This document shows positions 17,655-26,621 of a DNA stretch of 64,000 bases, one piece after another. This stretch comes from Lysobacterales bacterium. GTDB lineage: Bacteria; Pseudomonadota; Gammaproteobacteria; Xanthomonadales; UBA2363. A program made the position numbers and the translations under genes. Each line of letters opens with the position of its first letter. The stretch's first letter is position 1. The DNA lies in assembly GCA_019634735.1 (NCBI GenBank), contig JAHCAT010000001.1:124001-188000 (forward strand), given 5' to 3'. The notes under the pieces were generated by a model. The model did not search any database and was not told the DNA's origin. It saw only the letters and a list, made by a program, of their open reading frames with translations.

Positions 17655-18239
17655 TCAGGAATCGAATTCACGATAGCGCACCTCGAGAATGCAGACCCGC
17701 GTGCGTCCGGCGGGAAGCTCGACCTCGAACTCGTCGTCGACCCGACGCCCGAGCAGGGCCCGGGCCAGCGGCGAGTCGACGCTGATCCAGCGCTGGCGGG
17801 CATCGGTCTCGTCGGGGCCGACGATGCGGTGGCGCGCGATCGCATCGGTCGCGCAGGGCCCAGGGGCCCCGTCAGCCACCCAGCGTGCCGCGTTGGCGGA
17901 TCGTGCGTCGGCGCCTGCGACCTGCTGGTGCTCGATCTCGACCCAGGCGCCGAACCAGACGCGCCCGGGGTCCGCGGGCGCCGTCTCGACCACACGCAGG
18001 GACGGCAGGCGTCGGGCCAGGTAGCGCACCCGGCGGTCGATTTCGGCCAGCTGCTTCTTGCGGTAGATGTATTCGGCGTTCTCCGAGCGGTCGCCCTCGG
18101 CCGCGGCCGCGGCAAGGGCGCGCACCACCTCCGGTCGCCGCAGCCGCCACAGCTCGTCCAGTTCGGCCTGCAGCCGCAGCAGGCCGTCGCGGGTGACCAG
18201 CGCGGTGGCGCGCTCCGGCGGCGGCCGCCAGCGACCCAC
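17655..18239 (-). CDS. greB: Transcription elongation factor GreB-like, with internal insertion
   Basis: GreB rescues backtracked RNA polymerase by stimulating transcript cleavage. The N-terminal coiled coil is complete, with the acidic tip [20 protein letters not shown] at residues 49-68; the C-terminal FKBP-like domain has [11 protein letters not shown], then IVGPDETD and [18 protein letters not shown]. The 194 residues exceed the usual ~160 because ~33 residues (about 104-136, Ala-rich, including [12 protein letters not shown]) are inserted between two strands of the C-terminal domain. It is 16 bases after the AbgT-like gene and 42 before asnB, an unusual place for greB. Confidence 0.88.
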   Translation of the reverse strand: MGRWRPPPERATALVTRDGLLRLQAELDELWRLRRPEVVRALAAAAAEGDRSENAEYIYRKKQLAEIDRRVRYLARRLPSLRVVETAPADPGRVWFGAWVEIEHQQVAGADARSANAARWVADGAPGPCATDAIARHRIVGPDETDARQRWISVDSPLARALLGRRVDDEFEVELPAGRTRVCILEVRYREFDS

Positions 18240-18255
18240 GACCGCGCCCGCGCGC

Positions 18256-19863
18256 TCAGGGTGCGACCGCGGCCGCGGCGGCGGGCACGTAGTCGAGCGG
18301 GGCGTCCGGCCCGATCGGCAGGCCGAACGCCAGCCAGATGGCGAACATCACCGACCAGCCGATCAGGAACACGATGGAGTAGGGCAACATCACCGCGACC
18401 AGGGTGCCGATGCCGGCCTTCGGCTCGTAGCGCTGGAAGAAGGCGATGATCAGCGCGAAGTAGCTCATCATCGGCGAGATGATGTTGGTCACGCTGTCGC
18501 CCACGCGGTAGGCGACCTGGGTGAGTTCGGGCGAGTAGCCGAGCAGCATGAACATCGGCACGAACACGGGCGCCATCAGTGCCCATTTGGCCGAGGCCGA
18601 GCCCATGAACAGGTTCACGAAGGCGGTCAGCAGGATGAACAGCACGAACAGCGGGATCGCCGACAGACCCGCTGCCTGCAGCGAGGCCGCACCGTTCACC
18701 GCCAGCACCAGGCCGAGCTGGGTCCAGTTGAAGAAGGCCACGAACTGGGCGGCGAAGAACACCAGCACCAGGTAGCTGCCCAGGGTCGCCATGCTGGCGC
18801 TCATGCCCTTGATCACGTCGGCGTCGCTGCGGATGGTGCCGGCGCCGACGCCGTAGGCGATGCCGGCGATCACGCCGTACATGAAGATGATGGCGACCAC
18901 ACCGTCCAGCATCGGCTTCAGCGAGCGCAGCAGGTCGGTCTCGCCGGCGACCCGCAGGAAGCCGGCACCCGGCATGCTGCCGACCGGCAGGGCGCCCAGC
19001 ATGAGCAAGGCCGTGAATGCCAGGGTCGCGTAGATCGCCCAGCGCAGGCCGCGTCGCTCGGCGGCGCTCAGCCTTTGCGCCTGCGGATCGTCGGCGCTGG
19101 CGGCGCCGGCGGTGGGCGTGTCCGGGAAACGTGGCGCCACGATCTTCTCGGTCACCAGCCAGCCGAGCAGGGTGACCAGCGGGGTCGAGACGATCATGAA
19201 GTACCAGTTGGCCAGCGGCGTCACCGTGTAGTCGGCATCGATGATGCGCGCCGCCTCCATCGACAGCCCGGACAGCAGCGGGTCGATGGTGCCGATCAGC
19301 AGGTTGGCGGAGTAGCCGCCGGAGACGCCGGCGAACGCGGCGGCCATGCCGAGGATCGGGTGGCGACCGGCGGCGATGAAGATCAGGCCGGCCAGCGGCA
19401 CCAGCAGCACATAGCCGATCTCGCTGGCCATGTTGGACATCACGCCGGCGAACACCAGGATCGGCGTCAGCAGGAACCTTGGCGAGGACAGCACCAGCAG
19501 GCGCAGGGCGGCGCCGATCAGGCCGCTGTGCTCGGCGACGCCGATGCCGATCAGGGCCACCAGCACGGTGCCCAGGGGGGCGAAGCCGGTGAAGTTGGTG
19601 ACCAGGCCGGTCATGATCCGGTGCAGGCCATCGACGCTGAGCAGGTTGAACACCTCGACGGTGTCGCCGGTCTTGGGGTGCTGCACCGAGACCCCGGCCA
19701 TCGAGGCCAGCCAGGAGGCGACGATCACCAGCACCGCGAGGATCGCGAACAGGGTCGCCGGGTGGGGCAGGGCATTGCCGCCGCGCTCGACGATGTTGAG
19801 GAAACGGTCGATCGCCGAGCGGCGGACGGGCGGTGCGGGCGGCAGCGGTTCGGCGGCGGTCAT
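18256..19863 (-). CDS. AbgT-family transporter
   Basis: A 535-residue multi-span membrane protein of the AbgT family (p-aminobenzoyl-glutamate importers or sulfonamide-type exporters). Recognisable blocks are [23 protein letters not shown] near the start, [41 protein letters not shown] and [19 protein letters not shown] near the end. About 11-13 hydrophobic helices are evident. Length fits the family (~510-550). It is the first gene of a minus-strand cluster with greB and asnB, and diverges from lemA over ~200 bases. Substrate and direction of transport are not determined. Confidence 0.9.
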   Translation of the reverse strand: MTAAEPLPPAPPVRRSAIDRFLNIVERGGNALPHPATLFAILAVLVIVASWLASMAGVSVQHPKTGDTVEVFNLLSVDGLHRIMTGLVTNFTGFAPLGTVLVALIGIGVAEHSGLIGAALRLLVLSSPRFLLTPILVFAGVMSNMASEIGYVLLVPLAGLIFIAAGRHPILGMAAAFAGVSGGYSANLLIGTIDPLLSGLSMEAARIIDADYTVTPLANWYFMIVSTPLVTLLGWLVTEKIVAPRFPDTPTAGAASADDPQAQRLSAAERRGLRWAIYATLAFTALLMLGALPVGSMPGAGFLRVAGETDLLRSLKPMLDGVVAIIFMYGVIAGIAYGVGAGTIRSDADVIKGMSASMATLGSYLVLVFFAAQFVAFFNWTQLGLVLAVNGAASLQAAGLSAIPLFVLFILLTAFVNLFMGSASAKWALMAPVFVPMFMLLGYSPELTQVAYRVGDSVTNIISPMMSYFALIIAFFQRYEPKAGIGTLVAVMLPYSIVFLIGWSVMFAIWLAFGLPIGPDAPLDYVPAAAAAVAP

Positions 19864-20067
19864 GCGGGCGTCATCGGGCGGTGCAGCGCCGGACTATAGC
19901 CGCCGGGCGGGCCATCCGGTACCGGTCGGAGAGACCGGGGCCGGCCTGGGTCGCCCATGGCCCCGAAGCGGCCGGCACGCCGTGGACCGGACGGGCGCCA
20001 GCCTCTTCGGCGATACTTTGCGGCGACATCCAGGGGAGACCACGATGGCGGGTCGGAGGGCAGGTTC

Positions 20068-20622
20068 ATGAGCGGCACGGTGTTCGCGATCGTCCTGCTG
20101 GCCCTGCTGGCCTGGGCAGTGTGGTTGTTCAACCGCCTGGTGCGTCTGCGCAACCAGGTGCGCACCGCCTGGTCCGACATCGACGTCCAGTTGACCCGCC
20201 GTCACGACCTGGTGCCGCAACTGGTCACCACCGTGCGCGCCTATGCCGACCATGAGCGGGCCACCCTGGAGACGGTCACCGCCCTGCGCCAGCAGGCCAT
20301 GGCCTTGTCCAGCCCGGGTCGGCTGGGCGAAGTCGAGGGACTGCTCGAGCAGGCCCTGTCGCGCCTGTTCGTGCTGCGCGAGGCGTATCCCGAGTTGCGC
20401 GCCAGCGAGAACTTCGAGCGGCTGCAGCGCGACCTGGTCGATGTCGAGAACCAGCTCCAGTACGCCCGCCGCTTCTACAACGGCGCGGTCCGCGACCTCA
20501 ACGACGCGGTGCAGCGCTTTCCCGACCTGCTGGTCGCCCGTGCCGCCGGTTTTGCCCTGGCGGAGTTCTACCAGGCCGGCGCTGGCGAGCGCGCGGCCAT
20601 TGCCGTGGAGTTGCAACGATGA
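20068..20622 (+). CDS. lemA: LemA family protein
   Basis: A 184-residue membrane-anchored protein: one N-terminal helix (TVFAIVLLALLAWAVWLF) and then the coiled LemA domain with RNQVRTAWSDIDVQLTRRHDLVPQL, YPELRASENFERLQRDL and ARRFYNGAVRDLN, all hallmark blocks. The ATG at 20068 is chosen because GGAGGG precedes it by 8 bases and because it starts directly at the helix. LemA proteins are often beside TPM or DUF2207 proteins; here the DUF2207 gene overlaps by ATGA. Role unknown, probably envelope-associated. Confidence 0.92.
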   Translation: MSGTVFAIVLLALLAWAVWLFNRLVRLRNQVRTAWSDIDVQLTRRHDLVPQLVTTVRAYADHERATLETVTALRQQAMALSSPGRLGEVEGLLEQALSRLFVLREAYPELRASENFERLQRDLVDVENQLQYARRFYNGAVRDLNDAVQRFPDLLVARAAGFALAEFYQAGAGERAAIAVELQR

Positions 20623-22343
20623 AGGGAATCCTGGCGGCCCTGGCGGGCCTTGCGCTCCTGGTGTGCGGCAGCCTGCGGGCCGACGAGCGCATCCTTCGCT
20701 ACGACGTCGACATCGCAATCCAGTCCGATGCCAGCCTGGAGGTTGTCGAGACGATCGCGGTGCGCGCCGAGGGTCGCAATATCCGGCGCGGCATCTACCG
20801 CGATTTCCCCACCCGTTACCGGGATCGCGCCGGCAACAACGTGGTGGTCGAGCTCGAAGTGCTCGGTGTCGAGCGCAACGGCCAGCCCGAGCCCTGGTTC
20901 ACCGAGCGCATGGCCAACGGCGTGCGCATCAACACCGGCAACGACGATTTCCTGCCGGTGCCGGCCAAGCACACCTACACGCTGCGCTACCGGACCACCC
21001 GTCAGCTCGGCTTCTTCGAGAACCACGACGAGCTCTATTTCAACGCCATCGGTCATGGCTGGATGTTCCCCATCGACGCCGGCAGCGTCGACGTCCGGGC
21101 GCCGGCGCCGGTCGCCACCCAGGACATGCGCCTGGATGGCTACAGCGGCCCGGACGGCGCCCAGGGCAGCGACTTCACCCAGGAGGTGACCGGCCCTGGC
21201 CAGGCGCGATGGACGCTGACCCGCGGCCTGCGCCCGCAGGAAGGCCTGACCGTGGTGCTTGGTTTCCCCAAGGGTCTGGTGCCCGAGCCCACCCAGGGCC
21301 AGCGCATCGCCTGGCTGCTCAAGGACAACCGTGGCGTGCTGATCGCCCTGGCCGCACTGGTGGTGTTGCTCGCCTACTGCATCCGGCGCTGGCACCAGGT
21401 CGGTCGCGATCCGCCACGTGGCGTGGTGATCGCGCGGTACGAGCCGCCCGAGGGCCATTCCCCGGCCGGACTGCGCTTCATGCGGAGGATGACCTACGAC
21501 ATGCGCTGCTTCTCCAGCGACGTGCTGTCGATGGCGGTGGCCGGCGCGCTGCGCATCGAGCGCGACAAGAAGCTGGTCAAGGACGAGTGGAAGCTGGAGA
21601 AGCAGGCCGGCGACCGGCCGCTGGCGGACAGCCAGCAGGCGCTGTTCTCCCGGCTGTTCCGCGGCAGCAGCCGCACCCTGGTGCTGCGCAACACCAATGC
21701 CTCGACCGTGCAGGGCGCGCAGATGGCGCACAACAAGGCCCTCATCACCCGCTACGAGCCGGCCTTGTTCAAGCGCAACCTGGGCAGTGTCGGCATCGCC
21801 TGGCTGATCGCCGTGGCCGGCATGGCAGCGGCCGTCCTGCTGTCGGGTGGCGCCGGTATCGCGCTGATGATCGCGATCGGCGTGCTCATGCTGGTGGTGC
21901 TGGCCGTGTTCGCGCGCCTGGTGCGCGCCCCGACACCGGAAGGCCGCAAGCTGCTCGACGAGATCGAGGGCCTGCGCCGCTATCTGAGCGTCGCCGAGCG
22001 CGACGAACTCGCCGCCATGCCTGGCCCCGACCAGCCGCCGGTGCTCGATGCCGAGCGCTACGAGGCCCTGCTGCCCTATGCGGTGGCGCTGGAGGTCGAG
22101 GATGCCTGGTCGAAGAAGTTCACCCTGGCGGTCGGCGCCGCGGCCGCAGCGGCGGCAACGGCGGGCATCGCCTGGTATCGGGGCGGCGGCGTCAAGGACC
22201 TCGGCAGCCTGAGCCGGGCGGTCGGCAGCGGCCTGAGCAGTACGATCGCCTCTTCGTCGCGGCCGCCGGGCAGCTCGTCCGGCGGCGGCGGTGGCGGGCG
22301 CTCCGGCGGCGGCGGCGGTGGCGGCGGTGGCGGTGGCCGCTGA
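20619..22343 (+). CDS. DUF2207 domain membrane protein
   Basis: A 574-residue protein: signal peptide (MKGILAALAGLALLVCGSLRA), an N-terminal extracytoplasmic beta domain (RYDVDIAIQSDASLEVVETI ... RGIYRDFPTRYRD) typical of DUF2207, a helix near residues 225-250, a cytoplasmic region, a helix pair (IAWLIAVAGMAAAVLLSGGAG onward) and a C-terminal tail of almost only Ser, Gly and Arg. Such Gly-rich tails are usual in the family. It overlaps lemA by 4 bases and is probably co-translated; the partnership of LemA and DUF2207 is widespread but its function is not known. Confidence 0.9.
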   Translation: MKGILAALAGLALLVCGSLRADERILRYDVDIAIQSDASLEVVETIAVRAEGRNIRRGIYRDFPTRYRDRAGNNVVVELEVLGVERNGQPEPWFTERMANGVRINTGNDDFLPVPAKHTYTLRYRTTRQLGFFENHDELYFNAIGHGWMFPIDAGSVDVRAPAPVATQDMRLDGYSGPDGAQGSDFTQEVTGPGQARWTLTRGLRPQEGLTVVLGFPKGLVPEPTQGQRIAWLLKDNRGVLIALAALVVLLAYCIRRWHQVGRDPPRGVVIARYEPPEGHSPAGLRFMRRMTYDMRCFSSDVLSMAVAGALRIERDKKLVKDEWKLEKQAGDRPLADSQQALFSRLFRGSSRTLVLRNTNASTVQGAQMAHNKALITRYEPALFKRNLGSVGIAWLIAVAGMAAAVLLSGGAGIALMIAIGVLMLVVLAVFARLVRAPTPEGRKLLDEIEGLRRYLSVAERDELAAMPGPDQPPVLDAERYEALLPYAVALEVEDAWSKKFTLAVGAAAAAAATAGIAWYRGGGVKDLGSLSRAVGSGLSSTIASSSRPPGSSSGGGGGGRSGGGGGGGGGGGR

Positions 22344-23808
22344 GCGCAGCGGGCGGTCCACGCCGGTCCGCCTGCGGGCGGCGGGCGCCGTCCTGCTGCT
22401 CGCCACCGGCCAGGCGATGGCCGGCGGCACCTGGTACGTCGCCCCGGATGGCATCGACCAGCCGGGTGGTGGCAGTGCCGCACAGCCCTGGGCAACCATC
22501 ACCTACGGCCTGGATCGCGTGCCGGCCGGCGCCACCTTGCTGGTCAGGCCGGGTACCTACAGCGGCCGGATCCGCATTCGCGGCCAGTTCGACCCGCCGG
22601 TCACCATCCGTTCCGAGCAGCCCTACCGGGCCCGTCTGCGCCACAACGCCACCGTGCTGACCGTCTACGACGGCAGCGTCGGCGTGCGCGGCGTCCGTAT
22701 CGAGGGCTTCGACATCGCCCACACCGGCGCCGGCGCAGGCGCGCTGGTGGTGCAGGTGCAGGCGCTCTCGGGGCAGCCGGCCAGCGACATCGTGCTGGCT
22801 GACAACGTCATCCACGACAGCCACAACAACGACCTGCTGAAGATCAACAACGGCGCCACCCGCGTGCAGGTGCTGGGCAACCTGTTCTACAACCAGTCCG
22901 GCAGCGACGAGCACATCGACATCAACAGCGTCGAGGACGTGCTGGTCGAGGGCAACGTGTTCTTCAACGATTTCGCCGCGTCCGGGCGGCCGGTCGGCAA
23001 CGACACCTCAAGCTTCATCGTCGTCAAGGACTCCAACGGCAACGACGACGGCCTGATCGGCGCCCGCGACGTGCGCATCCGGCGCAACCTGTTCCTGAAC
23101 TGGCAGGGCTCGCCTGGCTCGACCTTCCTGCTCTGTGGCGAAGACGGCAATCCCTACCACGAGGCCTTCGAGGTCCTGGTCGAGAACAACCTGTTCCTGG
23201 GCAACGCCGGCAACCCGATCCGCGCCGCCTTCGGCAGCAAGGGCTGCCGCGACGTGCTGTTCCGCGCCAATACCGTGTCCGGCAACCTGCCCGGCACCGC
23301 CTACGCCATGCGCCTCAACACCGAGGGCGCCAACCCGCCGAACCAGGGCATGGCGTTCCGCAACAACGTCTGGAGCGATCCGACCGGCACCATGACCCGC
23401 TTCAGCACCACGCCGGTCGGCCAGACCACGAGCTTCGTGCTGGACCGCAACCTGTACTGGAACGCAGGGGCGGCGCTGCCCAACCACCCGTCCGAACTGG
23501 TCAACATCGGCAACGACGCCCGCGCGGTGGTCGGCAACCCTGGCCTGCCGGACCCGGCGACCCTGGTGCGGCCCTGGTGGAACGCCGCCGCCGGCCAGTT
23601 CAACGGCGGCCACGACCGGATCGCCGATGCCTTTGCTGCGCTGGCGCTGGCCTGGGGCGTCCCGGGGCAGGGCGGCGCCGGCATCGGCCAGGCCGATCCC
23701 GCCTTCATGCCCGTCGACGACCTGCTCGGCCGGCCGCGCCCGCCGGCGCCGTCGCTCGGCGCGCTCGAGCCCCTGGTCGATACGATCTTCGCCGACGGCT
23801 TCCAGTAG
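22333..23808 (+). CDS. Secreted right-handed beta-helix protein
   Basis: About 491 residues from the GTG at 22333, which gives a good signal peptide ending TGQAMA; earlier GTG codons lie inside the Gly-rich coding tail of the previous gene. The mature protein opens with GGTWYVAPDGIDQPGGGSAA and repeats short strands with Asn ladders (VRIEGFDIAH, ILADNV-like, VLVENNLFLGN), the pattern of parallel beta-helix (PbH1, pectate-lyase-like) proteins. No catalytic site can be assigned. It ends in IFADGFQ; a terminal LF/IF-x-x-GF-x occurs again in the PQQ dehydrogenase of this window. It overlaps the previous gene by 11 bases. Confidence 0.82.
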   Translation: MAAERSGRSTPVRLRAAGAVLLLATGQAMAGGTWYVAPDGIDQPGGGSAAQPWATITYGLDRVPAGATLLVRPGTYSGRIRIRGQFDPPVTIRSEQPYRARLRHNATVLTVYDGSVGVRGVRIEGFDIAHTGAGAGALVVQVQALSGQPASDIVLADNVIHDSHNNDLLKINNGATRVQVLGNLFYNQSGSDEHIDINSVEDVLVEGNVFFNDFAASGRPVGNDTSSFIVVKDSNGNDDGLIGARDVRIRRNLFLNWQGSPGSTFLLCGEDGNPYHEAFEVLVENNLFLGNAGNPIRAAFGSKGCRDVLFRANTVSGNLPGTAYAMRLNTEGANPPNQGMAFRNNVWSDPTGTMTRFSTTPVGQTTSFVLDRNLYWNAGAALPNHPSELVNIGNDARAVVGNPGLPDPATLVRPWWNAAAGQFNGGHDRIADAFAALALAWGVPGQGGAGIGQADPAFMPVDDLLGRPRPPAPSLGALEPLVDTIFADGFQ

Positions 23809-23879
23809 GGAACCTGCGCCTGCCGGGTCGCGGGCAGGCGCAGGCGAATCCCTCGACCGGTCCTGATCAGAATCGCGTC

Positions 23880-24130
23880 TCAGCCCGCTGCCAGTCGGCA
23901 TTGCGCCAGTGCGACGCCACCCCACCTCATCCCTCCCGCGCCTGCGGGGGAGGGGCGGCGGAGAGGGCCGCCGGGATCAGGGCGTGCCGCCCGGCCGGCA
24001 ACGATGCAGATCGTGGCAAGTGCCGACCCTCTCCGCCGGCCCCTCTCCCTCGGGGAGAGCGGAGCACAGCGCGCTCCGCTCACCGAACCCCGAGTCCTGG
24101 CCCTTGGTCCCTGATCCTGAGCGGAAACAG
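23880..24130. repeat. Composite palindromic intergenic repeat, copy 2
   Basis: Lies between two convergent genes. Blocks in order are GCCAGTGCGACGCCACC, a GC-rich hairpin (CCTCCCGCGCCTGCGGGGGAGG), GGCCGGCAACGATGCAGATC, a second hairpin arm CCCTCTCC/GGGGAGAG, and a stretch with CACAGCGCGCTCCGCTCACC and GAGTCCTGGCCCTTGGTCC. The whole 250-base block recurs inverted at about 63070-63290. Its place suits a bidirectional terminator, although there is no T-run. Confidence 0.85.
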
Positions 24131-24167
24131 GACGTCGATCGGGTCGACCGGTCGGGGTACGGGGAGG

Positions 24168-25664
24168 TCAGCGCTTTCGGCCGCCGGCGATGCCGCCCAG
24201 CACGCCGCGCAGGATCTGGTTGCCGAGCTTGGTGCCCATGGTGCGCATGGTCGACTTGGTCATCGCCTCGAGCGCGCCCTGCCGGCGGCGGGTGCCGAAC
24301 AGCCACTCCTTCACGGTGCCCATCATGCCGGGGCTGGCCTCGCCCGCCGGGGCCGGCGCGGTGGGCGTGGTCGGCGCCTTCTCGGTGGCGACCTGGGCCG
24401 CGGCCATCAGCTTCTCGTAGGCGGACTCGCGATCGACCGCCGTGTCGTACTTGGCGCCGACCGGCGAGCGCAGCCGGACCGTCTGCCGCTCCTCCGGGCT
24501 GATCGCGCCCATCCGGCAGCGCGGCGGCGCGATCAGCGCCTTCTGGACCGGCATCGGCACGCCCTTGGCGTCCAGGGTGGACACCAGCGCCTCGCCGGTG
24601 CCCAGTTCGATCAGCGCCTTGGCGACATCCAGGTTGGGATTGCTGACGAAGGTCTCGGCGGCACTGCGGATCGCCTTCTGGTCGCGCGGCGTGAAGGCGC
24701 GCAGGCCGTGCTGGATGCGGTTGGCGAGCTGGCCCAGGATCGGGCCGGGCACATCGTCGGGAAGCTGCGAGCAGAAGTACACCCCGACGCCCTTGGAGCG
24801 GATCAGCCTGACCACCTGCTCGACGCGTTGCACCAGGGCCGACGGGGCGTCGTTGAACAGAAGGTGCGCCTCGTCGAAGAAGAACACCAGCTTGGGCTGG
24901 TCCAGGTCGCCGACCTCCGGCAGGTTCTCGAACAGCTCGGACAGCAGCCACAGCAGGAAGGTCGAGTACAGCCGCGGCTTCAGCAACAGGCGCTCGGCGC
25001 ACAGCACGTTGATGATGCCGCGCCCGGACATGTCCTGGCGCATCAGGTCGACGAGCTCGAGCGCGGGTTCCCCGAAGAACGCCTCGGCGCCGTCCTGTTC
25101 CAGGCGCAGCAGGGCGCGCTGGATGGCGGCCAGCGAGGCCGGGCTGACCAGGCCGATCGCCCGCGAGATCAGCTTGTGGTTGTCGGCGACATGGGTGAGC
25201 AGGGCGCGCAGGTCCTTGAGGTCGAGCAGCAGCAGGCCTTCGCGATCGGCAACCTCGAAGGCGATCGCAAGGGCGCCGGCCTGGGTGTCGTTGAGTTCCA
25301 TGATGCGCGCCAGCAGGGTCGGCCCGACCTGGCTGACCGTGGTGCGCACCGGATGGCCCAGTTCCCCGTAGAGGTCCCAGAAAACCACGGGGCTGGCCTC
25401 GCTGCGATAGTCGGCAAGCCCGATGGTCTCGACGCGTGCGGCGATCTTCTCGTTCATGGCGCCGGCCTGGGACAGCCCGGCCAGGTCGCCCTTGACGTCG
25501 GCCAGGAACACCGGCACGCCGAGCCGCGAGTAGTGCTCGGCCAGCACCATCAGCGACACCGACTTGCCGGTGCCGGTGGCGCCGGCGATCAGGCCGTGGC
25601 GGTTGCCGTAGCGGGGCAGGAACTCGACCGGGGCTTCGCCCATGCCGATGCGCATCGTCTGCAT
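24168..25664 (-). CDS. DUF853 (YjgR-like) HerA-type ATPase
   Basis: A 498-residue cytosolic P-loop ATPase of the HerA/FtsK superfamily. Walker A GATGTGKS is at residues 28-35 (Lys34); Walker B is KLVFFFDEAHLLF; sensor-type segments include KGVGVYFCSQLPDDVP and NRIQHGLRAFTPRDQKA. DUF853 proteins are widespread in Proteobacteria and poorly characterised. The C-terminal 70 residues (Ala/Pro-rich, then FGTRRRQGALEAM and a Gly-rich end) are typical of the family. It diverges from hutG over 104 bases. Confidence 0.9.
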   Translation of the reverse strand: MQTMRIGMGEAPVEFLPRYGNRHGLIAGATGTGKSVSLMVLAEHYSRLGVPVFLADVKGDLAGLSQAGAMNEKIAARVETIGLADYRSEASPVVFWDLYGELGHPVRTTVSQVGPTLLARIMELNDTQAGALAIAFEVADREGLLLLDLKDLRALLTHVADNHKLISRAIGLVSPASLAAIQRALLRLEQDGAEAFFGEPALELVDLMRQDMSGRGIINVLCAERLLLKPRLYSTFLLWLLSELFENLPEVGDLDQPKLVFFFDEAHLLFNDAPSALVQRVEQVVRLIRSKGVGVYFCSQLPDDVPGPILGQLANRIQHGLRAFTPRDQKAIRSAAETFVSNPNLDVAKALIELGTGEALVSTLDAKGVPMPVQKALIAPPRCRMGAISPEERQTVRLRSPVGAKYDTAVDRESAYEKLMAAAQVATEKAPTTPTAPAPAGEASPGMMGTVKEWLFGTRRRQGALEAMTKSTMRTMGTKLGNQILRGVLGGIAGGRKR

Positions 25665-25768
25665 GCCTGACTCCTGAGGGGTGGCCCGGCGATTGTATCC
25701 GGCGCCGAGGGGGTGCCTGCGCCGACCTGGCCGGGGCGTGCCCGTGAAGCGGCGCTACACTGGCCGTC

Positions 25769-26563
25769 ATGGACCCTTTCCACCTCCACAGGGGCGATGC
25801 GCCCTTGCTGGTGAGCCTGCCGCACGACGGCACCGGGCTGCCGAACGGTCTGCGGCAACGGCTGACCGCGTCGGCAGCGGCACTGCCCGACACCGACTGG
25901 CACGTCGGGCGCCTGTACGGATTCGCGCGCGACCTGGGGGCCTCGGTGCTGTGCCCGCACTGGTCCCGTTACGTGGTCGACCTGAATCGGCCGCCGGACG
26001 ACATCTCGCTGTACCCAGGACGGAACACCACCGGTCTGCTGCCGTTGCGGCAGTTCAGCGGCGAGCCGGTGTACCTGCCCGGACGGGAGCCCGATGCCGA
26101 CGAAGTCGCCGGTCGGGTTGACCGCTACTGGCGGCCGTACCACGACGCCCTGGCGTCGGAACTCGCCCGGTTGCGCGAGCGCTTCGGCCGGGTCGTGCTC
26201 TGGGAGGGCCATTCGATCCGAAGCGAGGTGCCCTTTCTTTTCGACGGACGCCTTCCGGTGTTCAACCTGGGCACCGCGGGTGGCCACAGCTGCTCTGCGA
26301 CCCTGGCCCGGGGTCTGGCTGCGGTTCTGGCCGCGCAGGACGGCTACGACCATGTCATCGACGGCCGCTTCCAGGGCGGCTATATCACCCGCCACTACGG
26401 GCGTCCCGACCAGGGCGTCGAGGCGGTGCAGCTCGAGCTGGCCCAGCGGGCCTACATGGACGAGGACAGCGGCGAGTTCTCGCCTGCGCGGGCGGGCCTG
26501 CTCGAGCCGGTCCTGCGGGCCCTGCTGACGGTCTGTCTTCGCCAGGCGGGTCAGCAAGTGTGA
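25769..26563 (+). CDS. hutG: N-formylglutamate amidohydrolase
   Basis: A 264-residue cytosolic zinc hydrolase that releases formate from N-formylglutamate, the last step of one histidine degradation route. Typical segments are VSLPHDGTGLP near the start, TDWHVGRLYGFARDLGASVL, YVVDLNRPPDD, RYWRPYHDAL, LWEGHSIRSEVP, FNLGTAGGHSC and FQGGYITRHYGRP. Length fits. No hutH, hutU or hutI is present in the window, so the enzyme could serve another N-formyl or N-acyl amino acid. A TACACT hexamer 10 bases ahead of the ATG could be a -10 box. Confidence 0.88.
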   Translation: MDPFHLHRGDAPLLVSLPHDGTGLPNGLRQRLTASAAALPDTDWHVGRLYGFARDLGASVLCPHWSRYVVDLNRPPDDISLYPGRNTTGLLPLRQFSGEPVYLPGREPDADEVAGRVDRYWRPYHDALASELARLRERFGRVVLWEGHSIRSEVPFLFDGRLPVFNLGTAGGHSCSATLARGLAAVLAAQDGYDHVIDGRFQGGYITRHYGRPDQGVEAVQLELAQRAYMDEDSGEFSPARAGLLEPVLRALLTVCLRQAGQQV

Positions 26564-26621
26564 TAGCGGTCACGTTTCCATCCCGGGTTGGGTAGACTGG
26601 CGGCTCCCAGGGAGCCCGCCG

